Below, piece after piece: positions 1 to 9,729 of a stretch of DNA of 64,000 nt. Every line of letters starts with the position of its first letter. Within the stretch, counting starts at the first letter, position 1. The position numbers were made by a program, and so were the translations under genes. The notes below the pieces were generated by a model that was given only the letters and a program-made list of their open reading frames with translations, made no database searches and was not told where the DNA came from. The stretch is taken from positions 248,001-312,000 of the forward strand of contig NZ_CP159290.1 of assembly GCF_040448685.1 (NCBI RefSeq), given 5' to 3'. The stretch is from Cellulosimicrobium sp. ES-005. Lineage in GTDB: Bacteria; Actinomycetota; Actinomycetes; Actinomycetales; Cellulomonadaceae.

Positions 1-381
1 GGCCGGCTCCTCCAGGTCGCGCCGCCCGAGGACCTGTGGCGAGCCCCCGCCTCGCGCCGCGTCGCGGAGTTCCTCGGCTACCAGGCGTTCGTCCCCTGCG
101 GCGACGTGAGCGTGCTCGCGATCGGGCCGCGCGGGCTGCGGCTCGTGCCCGCGGAGGTCCCGGCGCCGTCCGACGACACGTGGGCCGCGACGGTCGTCGG
201 CAGCGTGTTCCGGCGAGGAGCGGTCGAGGTCACGGTCGACGTCGTCCTCCCCGGCGCCGACCCCGGCGCACCGGCCCGCCTCGTGGCGCTCGCGGGTGCC
301 CGTGCCGACGCAGGGCACGAACCCGGTGCCCGCGTGCACGTCGCGCCCGACCCGGCGGGCTGCGCCGTCGTCCCGGGCTGA
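1..381 (+). CDS. ABC transporter ATP-binding protein, C-terminal fragment (5' end outside window)
   Basis: Frame 1 is open from the first base to a TGA at 379-381, giving 126 residues. The opening GRLLQVAPPEDLWRAPASRR followed by VAEFLGY is the classic tail of importer ATPases (pattern G-x-LxQ-x-G/A-P-x-x-L-a-x-P-x-x-x-x-VAxFLG), just after the nucleotide-binding domain. The remainder resembles a TOBE-like beta-barrel domain. Walker motifs lie upstream of the window, so the substrate cannot be judged. It could serve an iron(III), thiamine or other small-molecule importer; TOBE-bearing ATPases of that kind end this way. Confidence 0.75.
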   Translation, partial: GRLLQVAPPEDLWRAPASRRVAEFLGYQAFVPCGDVSVLAIGPRGLRLVPAEVPAPSDDTWAATVVGSVFRRGAVEVTVDVVLPGADPGAPARLVALAGARADAGHEPGARVHVAPDPAGCAVVPG

Positions 382-448
382 CCCCACGCGGACGGCGCTC
401 GCGGTCGTGCGACGGGCGAGAGAGCCGCAGCCGACCTAGCGTCGAGGG

Positions 449-772
449 ATGAGCGACGACGTGACGGCGGGGACGCATCCCCCGGAGAAGACCGGCGGCA
501 AGGCCGCGAAGATCCTCTACCGCCCCGTGGGGCTCGCCAGCTCGATCGTGGGCGGGCTCGTCGCGGGGCAGGTGTTCAAGCAGGTCTACAAGCGCGTGAC
601 CCCGGGCCACCGGACGGACGCGCCCAAGCCGCTCGAGTCCGAGTACCGGCTGCGCGAGATCCTCGTCGCGGCGCTGATCCAGGGCGCCATCTTCGCGGCG
701 GTCAAGGCACTCATCGACCGCGGTGGCGCGCGCGCGTTCGAGCGCTGGACGGGGGAGTGGCCCGGCGACTGA
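449..772 (+). CDS. DUF4235 family membrane protein
   Basis: A 107-residue protein. The region KILYRPVGLASSIVGGLVAG followed by VFKQVYKRV and a second hydrophobic stretch (LVAALIQGAIFAAVKALI, about residues 70-87) fits the small actinobacterial DUF4235 family of membrane proteins, whose function is unknown. The ATG at 449 is preceded 6 nt upstream by TAGCGT (437-442), a -10-like hexamer, so the message is probably leaderless. It converges on the response-regulator gene, with a 55-bp palindrome between them. Confidence 0.7.
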   Translation: MSDDVTAGTHPPEKTGGKAAKILYRPVGLASSIVGGLVAGQVFKQVYKRVTPGHRTDAPKPLESEYRLREILVAALIQGAIFAAVKALIDRGGARAFERWTGEWPGD

Positions 773-787
773 CCTCACCCCTCTGGC

Positions 788-842
788 CGAACACGACATG
801 AGGGTCGTTATCGGAGCCAGAACGACCTCCATGTCGTGCTCG
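788..842. repeat. 55-bp palindromic intergenic element, family 1, copy A
   Basis: The arms (22 nt, 3 mismatches) start with CGAACACGACATG and end with CATGTCGTGCTCG. It lies between two converging genes. Two more elements of exactly 55 bp with the same CGAGCACGA ends occur at 3575 and 4760. A bidirectional terminator role is inferred from position and dyad symmetry; there is no U-tract. Confidence 0.8.
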
Positions 843-889
843 ACGGCGGGCCAGGACGTGGTCGGACACGGAGGCGGGGAGGTCTGTCG

Positions 890-1600
890 TCAGGTCAGGT
901 CGGCGGCGTGGACGAGCAGCGCGACCTGCGTCCGGTTCTCCAGGCCGAGCTTGAGCAGCACGTTCGACACGTGCGCCTTCACCGTCGGGACGCTGAGGAA
1001 CAGGGTCGCCGCGATCTCGGCGTTCGCCGCGCCGCGGCCCAGCTCGACCGCGACGTCGCGCTCGCGTCCGGTGAGCGCGTCGAGCGCCGCGCGGGCACGG
1101 TCCCGCTCGCCGCCCGCGTCGGCGACCGACGTCATGAGCCGCCGCGCGATCTCCGGCGACAGGACCGGCTCGCCCGCGGCCGCCGCGCGCACCGCCGCCA
1201 CGATCCGCTCCGGCGGCATGTCCTTGAGCAGGTAGCCGGACGCCCCGGCGTGCAGGGCGCCGACCACCTCCTCGTCGCTGTCGAACGTCGTGAGCACGAC
1301 GACGGCGGGCGCGCCGGCCCTCGAACGCACCCGCCGCGTGGCCTCGATCCCGTCGACCCGCGGCATCCGCAGGTCCATGAGCACGACGTCGGTCGGGTGG
1401 GCGTCGAGCACCGACGTGACCTCGGCCCCGTCGGCGGCCTCGCCGACGACCTCGATCCCGTGCGCGCCGTCGAGCATGAGCCGCAGCCCGGCGCGGACGA
1501 GCGCGTCGTCGTCGACGATCACCAGCCGGGTGCGTGGCGCGTCGCCCGGTGCCCGTCCGTCCGCGCGCGCCCCGCCTCCGCGTCCACCCTGATCGCTCAC
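890..1600 (-). CDS. NarL/LuxR-type response regulator
   Basis: 236 residues. The receiver domain (about residues 20-140) has the acidic pair in VIVDDD and phospho-acceptor Asp76 in DVVLMDLRMPRVDG, plus the conserved Thr (VVVLTTFD) and Lys (GYLLKDMPP). The C-terminal LuxR helix-turn-helix (LTGRERDVAVELGRGAANAE, then VPTVKAHVSNVLLKLGL) binds DNA. The GTG start at 1600 overlaps the stop of the kinase gene by 4 nt (GTGA), indicating translational coupling. The pair is probably divergently linked to the small membrane protein gene at 3066. Confidence 0.93.
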   Translation of the reverse strand: MSDQGGRGGGARADGRAPGDAPRTRLVIVDDDALVRAGLRLMLDGAHGIEVVGEAADGAEVTSVLDAHPTDVVLMDLRMPRVDGIEATRRVRSRAGAPAVVVLTTFDSDEEVVGALHAGASGYLLKDMPPERIVAAVRAAAAGEPVLSPEIARRLMTSVADAGGERDRARAALDALTGRERDVAVELGRGAANAEIAATLFLSVPTVKAHVSNVLLKLGLENRTQVALLVHAADLT

Positions 1601-2841
1601 GCGTCCCACGGTAGCCGGACATCGAGGACGAACCCGTCGTCCCGCGCTCCGGCGTCGAGCGTCCCGCCGAGCAGGTCGACCCGCTCGCGCAGCCCGACGA
1701 GCCCGGTGCCGGTGCCCTCTCCCGCCGCGTCCCGCGCTCCACCGACGCCACCGACCGCGACGAGGCGCGGACCGCCGTCGGACACCGTGACGCGCACCTC
1801 GCCCGCCCGGGCCGTGACCCGCAGCACGACCGGGCTGCCCGGCGCGTGCCGGCGGGCGTTCGTCAGCCCCTCCTGCGCGACGCGGTAGGCCGCGACCTCG
1901 ACGGTCCGCGGCACGTCCGCCGAGCCCGACCGTTCGTAGGCGACGTCGCCGCCCGCCGCGCGCGCCTCGGCGACGAGGCGGTCGACGTCGTCGAGCGTGG
2001 GCTGCGGCGCGGGGGCGCCTCCGTCGACCTCGTCGGGGTCGGCGCGGAGCACCCGTACGACGTCGCGCAGGTCGCCGAGCGCGGAGCTCACCCCGGCCCG
2101 GACCAGGCCCGCGGCGCGGGCGAGCTGCGCCGGGTCGGCGTCGGGGCGGTACTCGAGCGCCCCCGCCGTCGCGGCGAGGAGCGAGAGGCGGTGGGCGAGG
2201 GTGTCGTGCATCTCGCGGGCGATCCGCGTGCGCTCCGCGACCCGCGCCTCCGCGACGCGGTGCTCCTGCTCGGCCTCGGCGCGCCGCGCGCGGTCGCGCA
2301 GGGACCACATGAGCTGGGCCCGCGCCTGCCAGTACAGCCCCCAGCCGAGCAGGGCGGCGTGCACCGCGAGGTCGCACAGGAGCCACCAGCCGAGCGGCAG
2401 CGCCTCCGGGCGCCACAGCGCCTGCACGGCGTGGCCGAGGAAGCCCGCGACCGCGACCGGGACCGCCGTGCGCGCCGGGTACCAGCGCGCGACCTGCAGG
2501 GTCGCGACCGTCGAGGCGGGGGTCGCCGCACCGGAGTACGCCGCGAGCGACGCGAGCATCAGGGCGCCGAGCACCGGCGCGTTGCGCGGGGACCGCGACC
2601 ACAGGAGCGGGAGGACGGCGAGGGCCAGCGCCGCGACGGCGACGTCGATCGCGGGCTGCGCGCCCGGGTCGTCCTGGCCGACGATCCCGGCCGTCGCGAG
2701 CACCGTGAGCGCCGCGACGGCGAGCCACGCGAGGGCGAACGTCCACCACGGGACGAGCGGGCGGTTCCCGTCGCGGCGTGCGGCGGCCGTCGCGAGGACG
2801 GGGCGTCCGGGGTACGGAGGGCAGTCGGTGCGAGTGGTCAT
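1597..2841 (-). CDS. Two-component sensor histidine kinase, NarX/DesK (HisKA_3) type
   Basis: 414 residues. About five hydrophobic segments lie in residues 30-165. Then comes a HisKA_3 dimerisation domain with phospho-acceptor His212 in IAREMHDTLAHRLS, and a HATPase_c domain with the N-box QEGLTNARRHA and G-boxes VSDGG and GTGLVGLRERV. There is no recognisable extracellular sensor domain, so it is an intramembrane-sensing type. The ATG at 2841 is preferred because TAGCGT lies 7 nt upstream (2849-2854 on the plus strand), giving a leaderless start. Partner of the response regulator; signal unknown. Confidence 0.92.
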   Translation of the reverse strand: MTTRTDCPPYPGRPVLATAAARRDGNRPLVPWWTFALAWLAVAALTVLATAGIVGQDDPGAQPAIDVAVAALALAVLPLLWSRSPRNAPVLGALMLASLAAYSGAATPASTVATLQVARWYPARTAVPVAVAGFLGHAVQALWRPEALPLGWWLLCDLAVHAALLGWGLYWQARAQLMWSLRDRARRAEAEQEHRVAEARVAERTRIAREMHDTLAHRLSLLAATAGALEYRPDADPAQLARAAGLVRAGVSSALGDLRDVVRVLRADPDEVDGGAPAPQPTLDDVDRLVAEARAAGGDVAYERSGSADVPRTVEVAAYRVAQEGLTNARRHAPGSPVVLRVTARAGEVRVTVSDGGPRLVAVGGVGGARDAAGEGTGTGLVGLRERVDLLGGTLDAGARDDGFVLDVRLPWDA

Positions 2842-3065
2842 GCTCCGGACGCTAGGGGGCGCCGTCACGGTCGACCACCGACCAAGGTCGGGGGTCGGGG
2901 TCCGGCAGGAGGGGCAGGGGTGGACGCCGGTCGGGTCGCGCACCGACGTCCGGTCGGTGCGGCGGGAGCCCCGCCGCCGCGAGGGTGGACGACGTCGGCA
3001 CCCCGCCGGCGGCGGCCTCGGCCGTGAGAGCACGCGGCACCGTCGCGTGACGAAGGAGGAGTGCC

Positions 3066-3539
3066 ATGTCCACGACGCCGACCACCACGTACCGCACCTC
3101 GGACGTCCCCCGCCATCCCGGCTCGTCCACCGCGACCGTCGGGCGGCAGGTCCCCGGGGAGGTCCGACGCCGCGTCCCCCGCTGGTCCGTCCCGCTCGTC
3201 GCCGCGGCGGTCGCCGCCGTCGTCCTGCTCGTCGGGACGGCTCTCGGCGTCGACCCGGAGGTGCGCACCGCGACCGGCACCCAGACCGTCGGCGTCGTCG
3301 CCGCGGTCGTCACGGCGCTCGTCGTCGGGTACGCCGCGTGGGGCGTGCGCGCCCTGCTCGGCCGGCTGGCGTCCCGTCGCCCTCGTCGCGGCGAGCGCGC
3401 GTGGCTCGCGACGTGCGCCGTCGTGCTGCTCGTCTCGCTGCTCGGCCCGCTCGGCGCGGTGACGCCTGCCGCGGTGGCGCTCCTCGCCGTCGAGCACCTC
3501 GCGGTCGGCCTGACCCTCACGCTGGCCCTGCGCCGCTGA
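3066..3539 (+). CDS. Small four-helix membrane protein, DUF6069-like
   Basis: 157 residues. After a polar N-terminus come four hydrophobic segments (about residues 44-62, 76-97, 117-133 and 137-153). The pattern, with TATGTQTVGVVAAVVTALV after the first helix, resembles the actinobacterial DUF6069 family; this is a recollection, not a search result. The ribosome-binding site GAAGGAGGA at 3052-3060 precedes the ATG. It is divergent from the kinase gene, so the two-component system may control it. Function unknown. Confidence 0.65.
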   Translation: MSTTPTTTYRTSDVPRHPGSSTATVGRQVPGEVRRRVPRWSVPLVAAAVAAVVLLVGTALGVDPEVRTATGTQTVGVVAAVVTALVVGYAAWGVRALLGRLASRRPRRGERAWLATCAVVLLVSLLGPLGAVTPAAVALLAVEHLAVGLTLTLALRR

Positions 3540-3574
3540 CCCTCCGCCACCGGCCCCAGCCCCCCGGGGGCAGC

Positions 3575-3629
3575 CGAGCACGATGTTGCTGTCGATATCC
3601 GTCGGATGACGACAGGAACATCGTGCTCG
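3575..3629. repeat. 55-bp palindromic intergenic element, family 1, copy B
   Basis: The arms CGAGCACGATGTTGCTGTCG and CGACAGGAACATCGTGCTCG pair with one mismatch around a 15-nt centre. It follows the stop of the membrane protein gene by 35 bp and precedes a same-strand gene, so here it can only terminate the upstream plus-strand transcript and shield the downstream one. Confidence 0.85.
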
Positions 3630-3721
3630 ACCGCGCGTGAGGTCGTGCTCGGCGGGACGATGAGTTCGCGCGGGCGCGAGGGTCTGCCCCGTCGTCTCGT
3701 CCTCGACCGGAAGGCCACCCC

Positions 3722-4345
3722 ATGACCGCGACGCTCGTCTCCACCCTGTTCCTCTCGCTCGACGGTGTCGCCGAGATCGACCCGGCGTGGCACTTCCCGT
3801 ACTTCGACGACAACATGGCCGCCGCCGTCGACGAGGACTACCAGGACGTCGACGCGCTGCTCCTCGGGCGGGTCACCTACGACAGCTTCGCCGGTGCGTG
3901 GCCCGAGCGGGAGACCGCCGGGGGCGAGGACGCGTCGTTCGCCGCGCGGCTCGGGGACATGCGCAAGATCGTCGCGACGCGCGGCGACCAGGACCTCGGG
4001 TGGCGGCACGTCGAGCGGATCGACGGCGACCTCGTCGACGCCGTCCGTGCGCTCAAGGAGGAGCCCGGACTGGGCAAGGTGCTCGTCGCGGGGTCGATCT
4101 CGGTGGTGCGCCAGCTCCTCGCCGCCGGGCTGCTCGACGAGCTGCGGCTCCTCGTCCACCCCGTCGCGGCCCGCTCGGGCGAGCGGCTCTTCGACGAGGG
4201 CGAGCCCTACTACCCGCTCACGCTCCTGCGCTCCGAGACCTTCCCGACGGGCGTCGTGCGCCTGGTCTACGCACCTGCCGAGCCTCCGGCCGAGGTCACC
4301 TACGACGACGTCGCGGACAAGGTGCCGTCCGGGGACGCGGGCTGA
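3722..4345 (+). CDS. Dihydrofolate-reductase-fold protein (RibD C-terminal-like)
   Basis: 207 residues. The fold signature is visible as LFLSLDGVAE near the N-terminus, LLLGRVTYDSF (residues about 47-57), KIVATRG, and GKVLVAGSISVVRQLLAAGL followed by DELRLLVHPV. This is the standard layout of the RibD_C/DHFR-like NADPH-dependent reductases often called YyaP/YwjB-like. Substrate unknown; it is not necessarily a riboflavin enzyme. No operon partner overlaps it. A purine-rich GGAAGG lies 11 nt before the ATG. Confidence 0.85.
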   Translation: MTATLVSTLFLSLDGVAEIDPAWHFPYFDDNMAAAVDEDYQDVDALLLGRVTYDSFAGAWPERETAGGEDASFAARLGDMRKIVATRGDQDLGWRHVERIDGDLVDAVRALKEEPGLGKVLVAGSISVVRQLLAAGLLDELRLLVHPVAARSGERLFDEGEPYYPLTLLRSETFPTGVVRLVYAPAEPPAEVTYDDVADKVPSGDAG

Positions 4346-4454
4346 TCCCCGGCCCCGGGCTCGACGCGCGTCGCCTCCGTCGTGACGACCGCCGTCGACC
4401 ACCGGGAACGGGGACGAGATGCAAGGTCGCGGGGTGTCACCACACGTCCCGGGT

Positions 4455-4730
4455 ATGAGCCGGACAACGCGCGTCGCGATCCTGGTCCAGGTGCTGGCGG
4501 GGCTCCTCGTCGTGGGTGCGTGCGCGACGACGGGCTCGCAGCCGCCGGCCGACGACGTACCCACGCCGTCGGGAGCCCGGGGTGACGGCGACGCGGTCGC
4601 CCCGGCGGCGTTCGTCGACCGGGAGCCGCTCGACCCGTGCGGCGACGTCCGGTTCGACCAGGAGTGGGTGCACCTGCTCTGCCCGGACGCGACGTCGGCC
4701 GCGGCGCCGGGGACCTGCCAGGAAGCCTGA
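4455..4730 (+). CDS. Small predicted lipoprotein
   Basis: 91 residues from the ATG at 4455. The start MSRTTRVAILVQVLAGLLVV leads into a lipobox VGAC, with Cys as the expected lipidated residue at about position 24. The mature part is about 68 residues, acidic and Pro-rich at first, with two further Cys (PCGDV and LLCPD) and a third in the terminal TCQEA. No family recognised. An upstream ATG at 4419 in the same frame would bury the signal peptide, so 4455 is preferred. Confidence 0.6.
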   Translation: MSRTTRVAILVQVLAGLLVVGACATTGSQPPADDVPTPSGARGDGDAVAPAAFVDREPLDPCGDVRFDQEWVHLLCPDATSAAAPGTCQEA

Positions 4731-4759
4731 GCCCGCCCGACCACGACGCTGCGCGCCCG

Positions 4760-4814
4760 CGAGCACGACCTTGCTGTCGTCATCCGACGGATGACGACAC
4801 CAAGGTCGTGCTCG
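4760..4814. repeat. 55-bp palindromic intergenic element, family 1, copy C
   Basis: 27-bp arms with a single mismatch, starting CGAGCACGACCTTGCTGTCG and closing CACCAAGGTCGTGCTCG. It lies between the converging lipoprotein and pgi genes, 29 bp and 15 bp from their stops. This is the most regular of the three family members. Confidence 0.87.
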
Positions 4815-4829
4815 GCGCGGGAGGGTGGG

Positions 4830-6557
<1,728 letters not shown>

Positions 6558-6773
6558 GACCACCAAACTACTGACCGACGTCGGCCCTCGCCCACCCCGA
6601 CCGTCCCGCGGTCCATGGTCCGGTGGCCTCACGAACGGCCGCCGTCGGTCCCTGGACCCCGGGCCCGGGCGGACGTGGGTGGTCCGCGCGACGATGGTGG
6701 GCGTGCGCCGTGGCGGCGCGCACCGCGCGGCGACGGTGCCGCCGGGCCACGACGGACACCGGAGGAGGGGACC

Positions 6774-7352
6774 ATGGCCGAGGTCGTGCTGTTCCACCAC
6801 GTGCAGGGGCTGACCGAGGGCGTACGGACGATCGCGGAGACGCTGCGCGGCGCGGGGAACGTCGTGCACACGCCGGACCTGTTCGAGGGACGCACGTTCG
6901 CGACCCTCGACGAGGGCATGGCGCACGTGCAGGAGCTCGGGTTCGGCACGGTCCTGGAGCGTGGTCGGGCGGTGGCGGACGGATACGACCCCGCGGTCGT
7001 GTACGCCGGGATCTCGCTCGGCGTGCTCCCGGCGCAGATGCTCGCGCAGACGCGCGCGGGCGCGAAGGGCGCGGTGCTGTGGGAGGCGTGCGTGCCGGTG
7101 TCGGAGTTCGGCGAGGCGTGGCCCGAGGCCGTGCCCGTGCAGGTGCACGGCATGGACGGCGACCCGTCGTTCGCGGGCGAGGGGGACCTCGACGCCGCGC
7201 GCGAGCTCGTGGACTCCACGCCGGACGCCGAGCTGTTCGTCTACCCCGGCGACCGGCACCTGTTCACCGACCCGAGCCTGCCGTCGTACGAGCCGGGGGC
7301 CGCCGCGCTCGTCACCGAGCGGGTGATCCGCTTCCTCGACGGCATCCGCTGA
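6774..7352 (+). CDS. Dienelactone-hydrolase family protein
   Basis: 192 residues, alpha/beta-hydrolase fold. It begins [17 protein letters not shown], carries the elbow region [15 protein letters not shown] (Ser in place of the DLH Cys nucleophile), [11 protein letters not shown] with the acidic residue, and ends with the catalytic-His region [10 protein letters not shown]. This matches the DLH-like proteins common in actinobacteria, which act on small ester or lactone substrates; the natural substrate is unknown. The ribosome-binding site GGAGGAGGGG lies just before the ATG. Divergent from pgi. Confidence 0.85.
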   Translation: MAEVVLFHHVQGLTEGVRTIAETLRGAGNVVHTPDLFEGRTFATLDEGMAHVQELGFGTVLERGRAVADGYDPAVVYAGISLGVLPAQMLAQTRAGAKGAVLWEACVPVSEFGEAWPEAVPVQVHGMDGDPSFAGEGDLDAARELVDSTPDAELFVYPGDRHLFTDPSLPSYEPGAAALVTERVIRFLDGIR

Positions 7353-7415
7353 GCGGCCGACGGCGCGGCGGCCTCCGGGGTCACGCGGGTCGCGCCCGTC
7401 CGTCCCGGGGCGCGA

Positions 7416-8600
7416 TCAGTCGCCGTCCTCCGACGTCGTCCTGCGCTGCCACGCGGCCCACACGCCCGCCGGTCGGAACCCGAGGGCGACGTTGATCGCG
7501 AGCATGTGGTCGTTCTCCTGCGCGTTCCACGTGTGGACGCGCCGGGTCGCGGGGCGCTCGCGCGCGAGCGCGTCGAGGTTGGCCACCTTGACGAGCATCC
7601 CGAGGCGGCGCCCCCGGTGCTCGCGGAGCACGAGGGTGTCCTCCTGGAACGCGAAGTCGTCCCGGTCGCGCGGGTACAGGAAGACGGTGAACGCGGCGAG
7701 CGTGCCGGTCGGCACGTGCTCCGCGGCGCTCACGAGGAACCCGTTGCGCTTCTCGGCCTGCTCGCCCACCCACGTGCGCACGCGCCGCGCGTCCCACGGG
7801 TCCTCGCCGAACTCGACGCCTCCCGTCGGCGCGTCGGTGCTCATGCGGGTGAACAGCACGGCCACCTGGTCGAGCCACTCCTCGGGGACCTCGTCGGTCC
7901 AGGTGTGCACGCGGTAGTCCGGGCCGGCGTACTCCCGCGCGGCGGCGCGGTGCGCGTCGAGGCCCGCGGGGGCAGCCGGGAGGTCGAGCACCGAGTGGCG
8001 CTCGACCTGCTCCAGGACGTACCCGTGGGCGCGCAGGAAGCGAGGACCGGGGGCGTCGGCGGGGACGCGGCCCGCGCCGGTGGTGGCGGCCAGCGCGTCC
8101 GGGCCGGGCGGCGGCTCCGTACCGTGCGAGGTGTTCGAGAGGAGCACCGTGCGCCCGGCGTCCGCGGCGAGGCGCTCGGCGAGCGCGAGCAGCGGCGTCC
8201 CGATGCCGCGACCCCGCTCCTGCGGGCGGACCACGGCGAACGCGTCGCTCAGGTGCGCGTTGCTCGTCGCGGGCTGGAGCACGAACAGGTACGCGACGAC
8301 GTCGTGCACCGCGGGCGGGACGCCGTCGGCGATCAGGGCGCGCGCGGCGGCGGAGCGCACGACGACGAAGCGGCGCTTGGCCGCGTACTCCTGGTGGTCC
8401 ATCCCGGAGAGCACGTCGCGCGGTCGCAGCGCGAGGTCGTCGTACCCGTGGACCTCCAGCTCGTGCTCCCGGCCGACGTCCGCGACGGCGTGGTAGGCCC
8501 ACGCGTCGGCGTCGTCGAGCGACGCGGGGTGCGGGGCCTCGACGAGCGTGTACCCCGGCGGGAGGGGCACCTCGGGGGCGGTGCGGGCGACGCTGCTCAT
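7416..8600 (-). CDS. Tandem GNAT-family N-acetyltransferase
   Basis: 394 residues with two GNAT-like halves. The first half contains the acetyl-CoA loop RPQERGRGIGTPLLALAERL (about residues 126-145). The second half contains LREHRGRRLGMLVKVANL (about residues 335-352) and ends with NVALGFRPAGVWAAWQ. Two-domain GNATs of this type are common in actinobacteria and are often annotated only as acetyltransferases; the substrate cannot be told. The ATG at 8600 is chosen; an alternative ATG five codons upstream exists. Confidence 0.83.
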   Translation of the reverse strand: MSSVARTAPEVPLPPGYTLVEAPHPASLDDADAWAYHAVADVGREHELEVHGYDDLALRPRDVLSGMDHQEYAAKRRFVVVRSAAARALIADGVPPAVHDVVAYLFVLQPATSNAHLSDAFAVVRPQERGRGIGTPLLALAERLAADAGRTVLLSNTSHGTEPPPGPDALAATTGAGRVPADAPGPRFLRAHGYVLEQVERHSVLDLPAAPAGLDAHRAAAREYAGPDYRVHTWTDEVPEEWLDQVAVLFTRMSTDAPTGGVEFGEDPWDARRVRTWVGEQAEKRNGFLVSAAEHVPTGTLAAFTVFLYPRDRDDFAFQEDTLVLREHRGRRLGMLVKVANLDALARERPATRRVHTWNAQENDHMLAINVALGFRPAGVWAAWQRRTTSEDGD

Positions 8601-8688
8601 GCGGTCCAGCGTGACCGCGGCGCGTCCGGGGTGTCCACCGCTTTTGGCGGCGGCCCGCGGGACCGGGCGACGACGGCCGGGACGACGA

Positions 8689-8719
8689 CGGCCCGGGCTC
8701 CGCCAGGGAGCCCGGGCCG
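8689..8719. terminator. Hairpin terminator
   Basis: GCCCGGGCTCC and the complementary GGAGCCCGGGC form an 11-bp stem with a short loop. It sits 35 bp beyond the stop of the minus-strand GlsB-like gene and upstream of the acetyltransferase gene, so it most likely ends the former. No U-tract, as usual for actinobacteria. Confidence 0.65.
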
Positions 8720-8752
8720 GGAACGCCGTCGGTCGCGGCGGTCGCGCGCCGC

Positions 8753-9022
8753 CTACTTGCGCGCCGAACGTCCTGCGATCGCGCCCCAGATGAGCAGCAC
8801 GAGCAGCGAGCCGACGAAGGCCCAGAACCACGTGGTGAGCGAGAAGAACTCGTCGTTGGCGTCCGCGCCGAACAGCGCGCCGCCGATCCACCCGCCGAGG
8901 AGGGCACCCAGCACACCCACGATCAGCGTGACGATCCAGCCCCCTGCTGCCTTGCCCGGCAGGATGGCGCGTGCGATCGCGCCCATGATGAGGCCGATGA
9001 GGATCCACCCGATGAAGCTCAT
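8753..9022 (-). CDS. GlsB/YeaQ/YmgE family stress-response membrane protein
   Basis: 89 residues with three hydrophobic helices. The family pattern is clear: IGWILIGLIMGAIARAILPG, then GGWIVTLIVGVLGALLGGW, then a C-terminal helix (WAFVGSLLVLLIWGAI) and a basic tail. It belongs to the transglycosylase-associated (PF04226) group of small membrane proteins linked to general stress; the biochemical role is unknown. Monocistronic, with a hairpin terminator 35 bp after the stop. Confidence 0.9.
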   Translation of the reverse strand: MSFIGWILIGLIMGAIARAILPGKAAGGWIVTLIVGVLGALLGGWIGGALFGADANDEFFSLTTWFWAFVGSLLVLLIWGAIAGRSARK

Positions 9023-9152
9023 CCCTGTCTCCGTTCTCTGTGGGACGAAACGGTCATACGGCGTAACTGCCCCGTATGCCTGACTTCACGGTGGCACGGG
9101 GCGGGGCGGTTCGCACGCCGGGAGCCGTGCGCGCGGTCGTTAGGCTCGGGGG

Positions 9153-9533
9153 ATGGCGACGACGGAGGCGACGAGCGCGCGCGTCGACAGCTGGCTCTGG
9201 GCGGTCCGGGTGTTCAAGAGCCGCTCGCAGGCGACCGCGGCGGTCAAGGCCGGGCACGTGCGGGTCAACGGAGAGCGCGCGAAGCCGGCGACGAGCGTCA
9301 AGGTCGGCGACCGCGTCGTCGTGCGCGGCGGCCCGGCCGAGCGGATCCTCGTCGTGGAGAAGGTGCTGGTGAAGCGCGTCTCCGCGCCTCTGGCCGCACA
9401 GGCCGTGATCGACCAGAGCCCGCCCCCTCCGCCCCGGGAGCTGACCGTCCGCGTCGCCGTCCGCGAGCGTGGCGCCGGCCGCCCGACGAAGCGCGAGCGC
9501 CGCGACCTCGACCGCCTCCGCGGCCGCGGCTGA
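9153..9533 (+). CDS. S4-domain RNA-binding protein, Hsp15-like
   Basis: 126 residues. An N-terminal S4 RNA-binding domain (residues about 9-70: RVDSWLWAVRVFKSRSQATA, then AGHVRVNGERAKPATSVKVGD) is followed by a basic tail. This is the layout of Hsp15/RqcH-associated heat-shock proteins, which in Escherichia coli bind stalled 50S-peptidyl-tRNA complexes. The start is supported by TAGGCT 6 nt before the ATG (9141-9146), so the mRNA is probably leaderless. A perfect 18-bp hairpin follows. Confidence 0.88.
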   Translation: MATTEATSARVDSWLWAVRVFKSRSQATAAVKAGHVRVNGERAKPATSVKVGDRVVVRGGPAERILVVEKVLVKRVSAPLAAQAVIDQSPPPPPRELTVRVAVRERGAGRPTKRERRDLDRLRGRG

Positions 9534-9574
9534 CGCCGGTTCGCCGAGCGGCCCAGGACCGAGCGGCAGACGCG

Positions 9575-9616
9575 TGCGGCCGGGCGACGCACGCGCAGGT
9601 GCGTCGCCCGGCCGCA
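9575..9616. terminator. Perfect 18-bp hairpin, bidirectional terminator
   Basis: Arms 9575-9592 and 9599-9616 are exact complements around a 6-nt loop. The hairpin lies between the converging S4-protein gene and the first LPMO gene, so it can end both transcripts. Confidence 0.8.
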
Positions 9617-9617
9617 G

Positions 9618-9729
9618 GTGCAGCGCTCGGTGAGAGGTGTCAGGTCAGCAGGCGCCGAGGTCCTTCCAGACGCCCCACTGGCCGCTCTGGGCGGGGTTCT
9701 CGCCCGTCGTCCACCACTTGGCCTGGTAG
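9618..9729. repeat. 112-bp identical direct repeat, copy 1
   Basis: Identical base for base to 11728-11839 (offset 2110). It covers the 3' end of the CBM5/12 coding region of LPMO 1 plus 27 bp beyond its stop codon. Identity that includes third positions and non-coding bases indicates recent duplication or gene conversion with LPMO 3. Confidence 0.95.

Noticed and set aside
36-452. Arg-rich 138-residue frame at the window start
   Set aside because: It overlaps the ABC ATPase tail in another frame and has the low-complexity composition of a GC-rich shadow.
890-2749. A single long minus-strand protein of 619 residues covering the two-component genes
   Set aside because: Only its last 236 residues are protein-like (the response regulator). 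The upstream part is Arg/Ala-rich read-through of the kinase gene in another frame.
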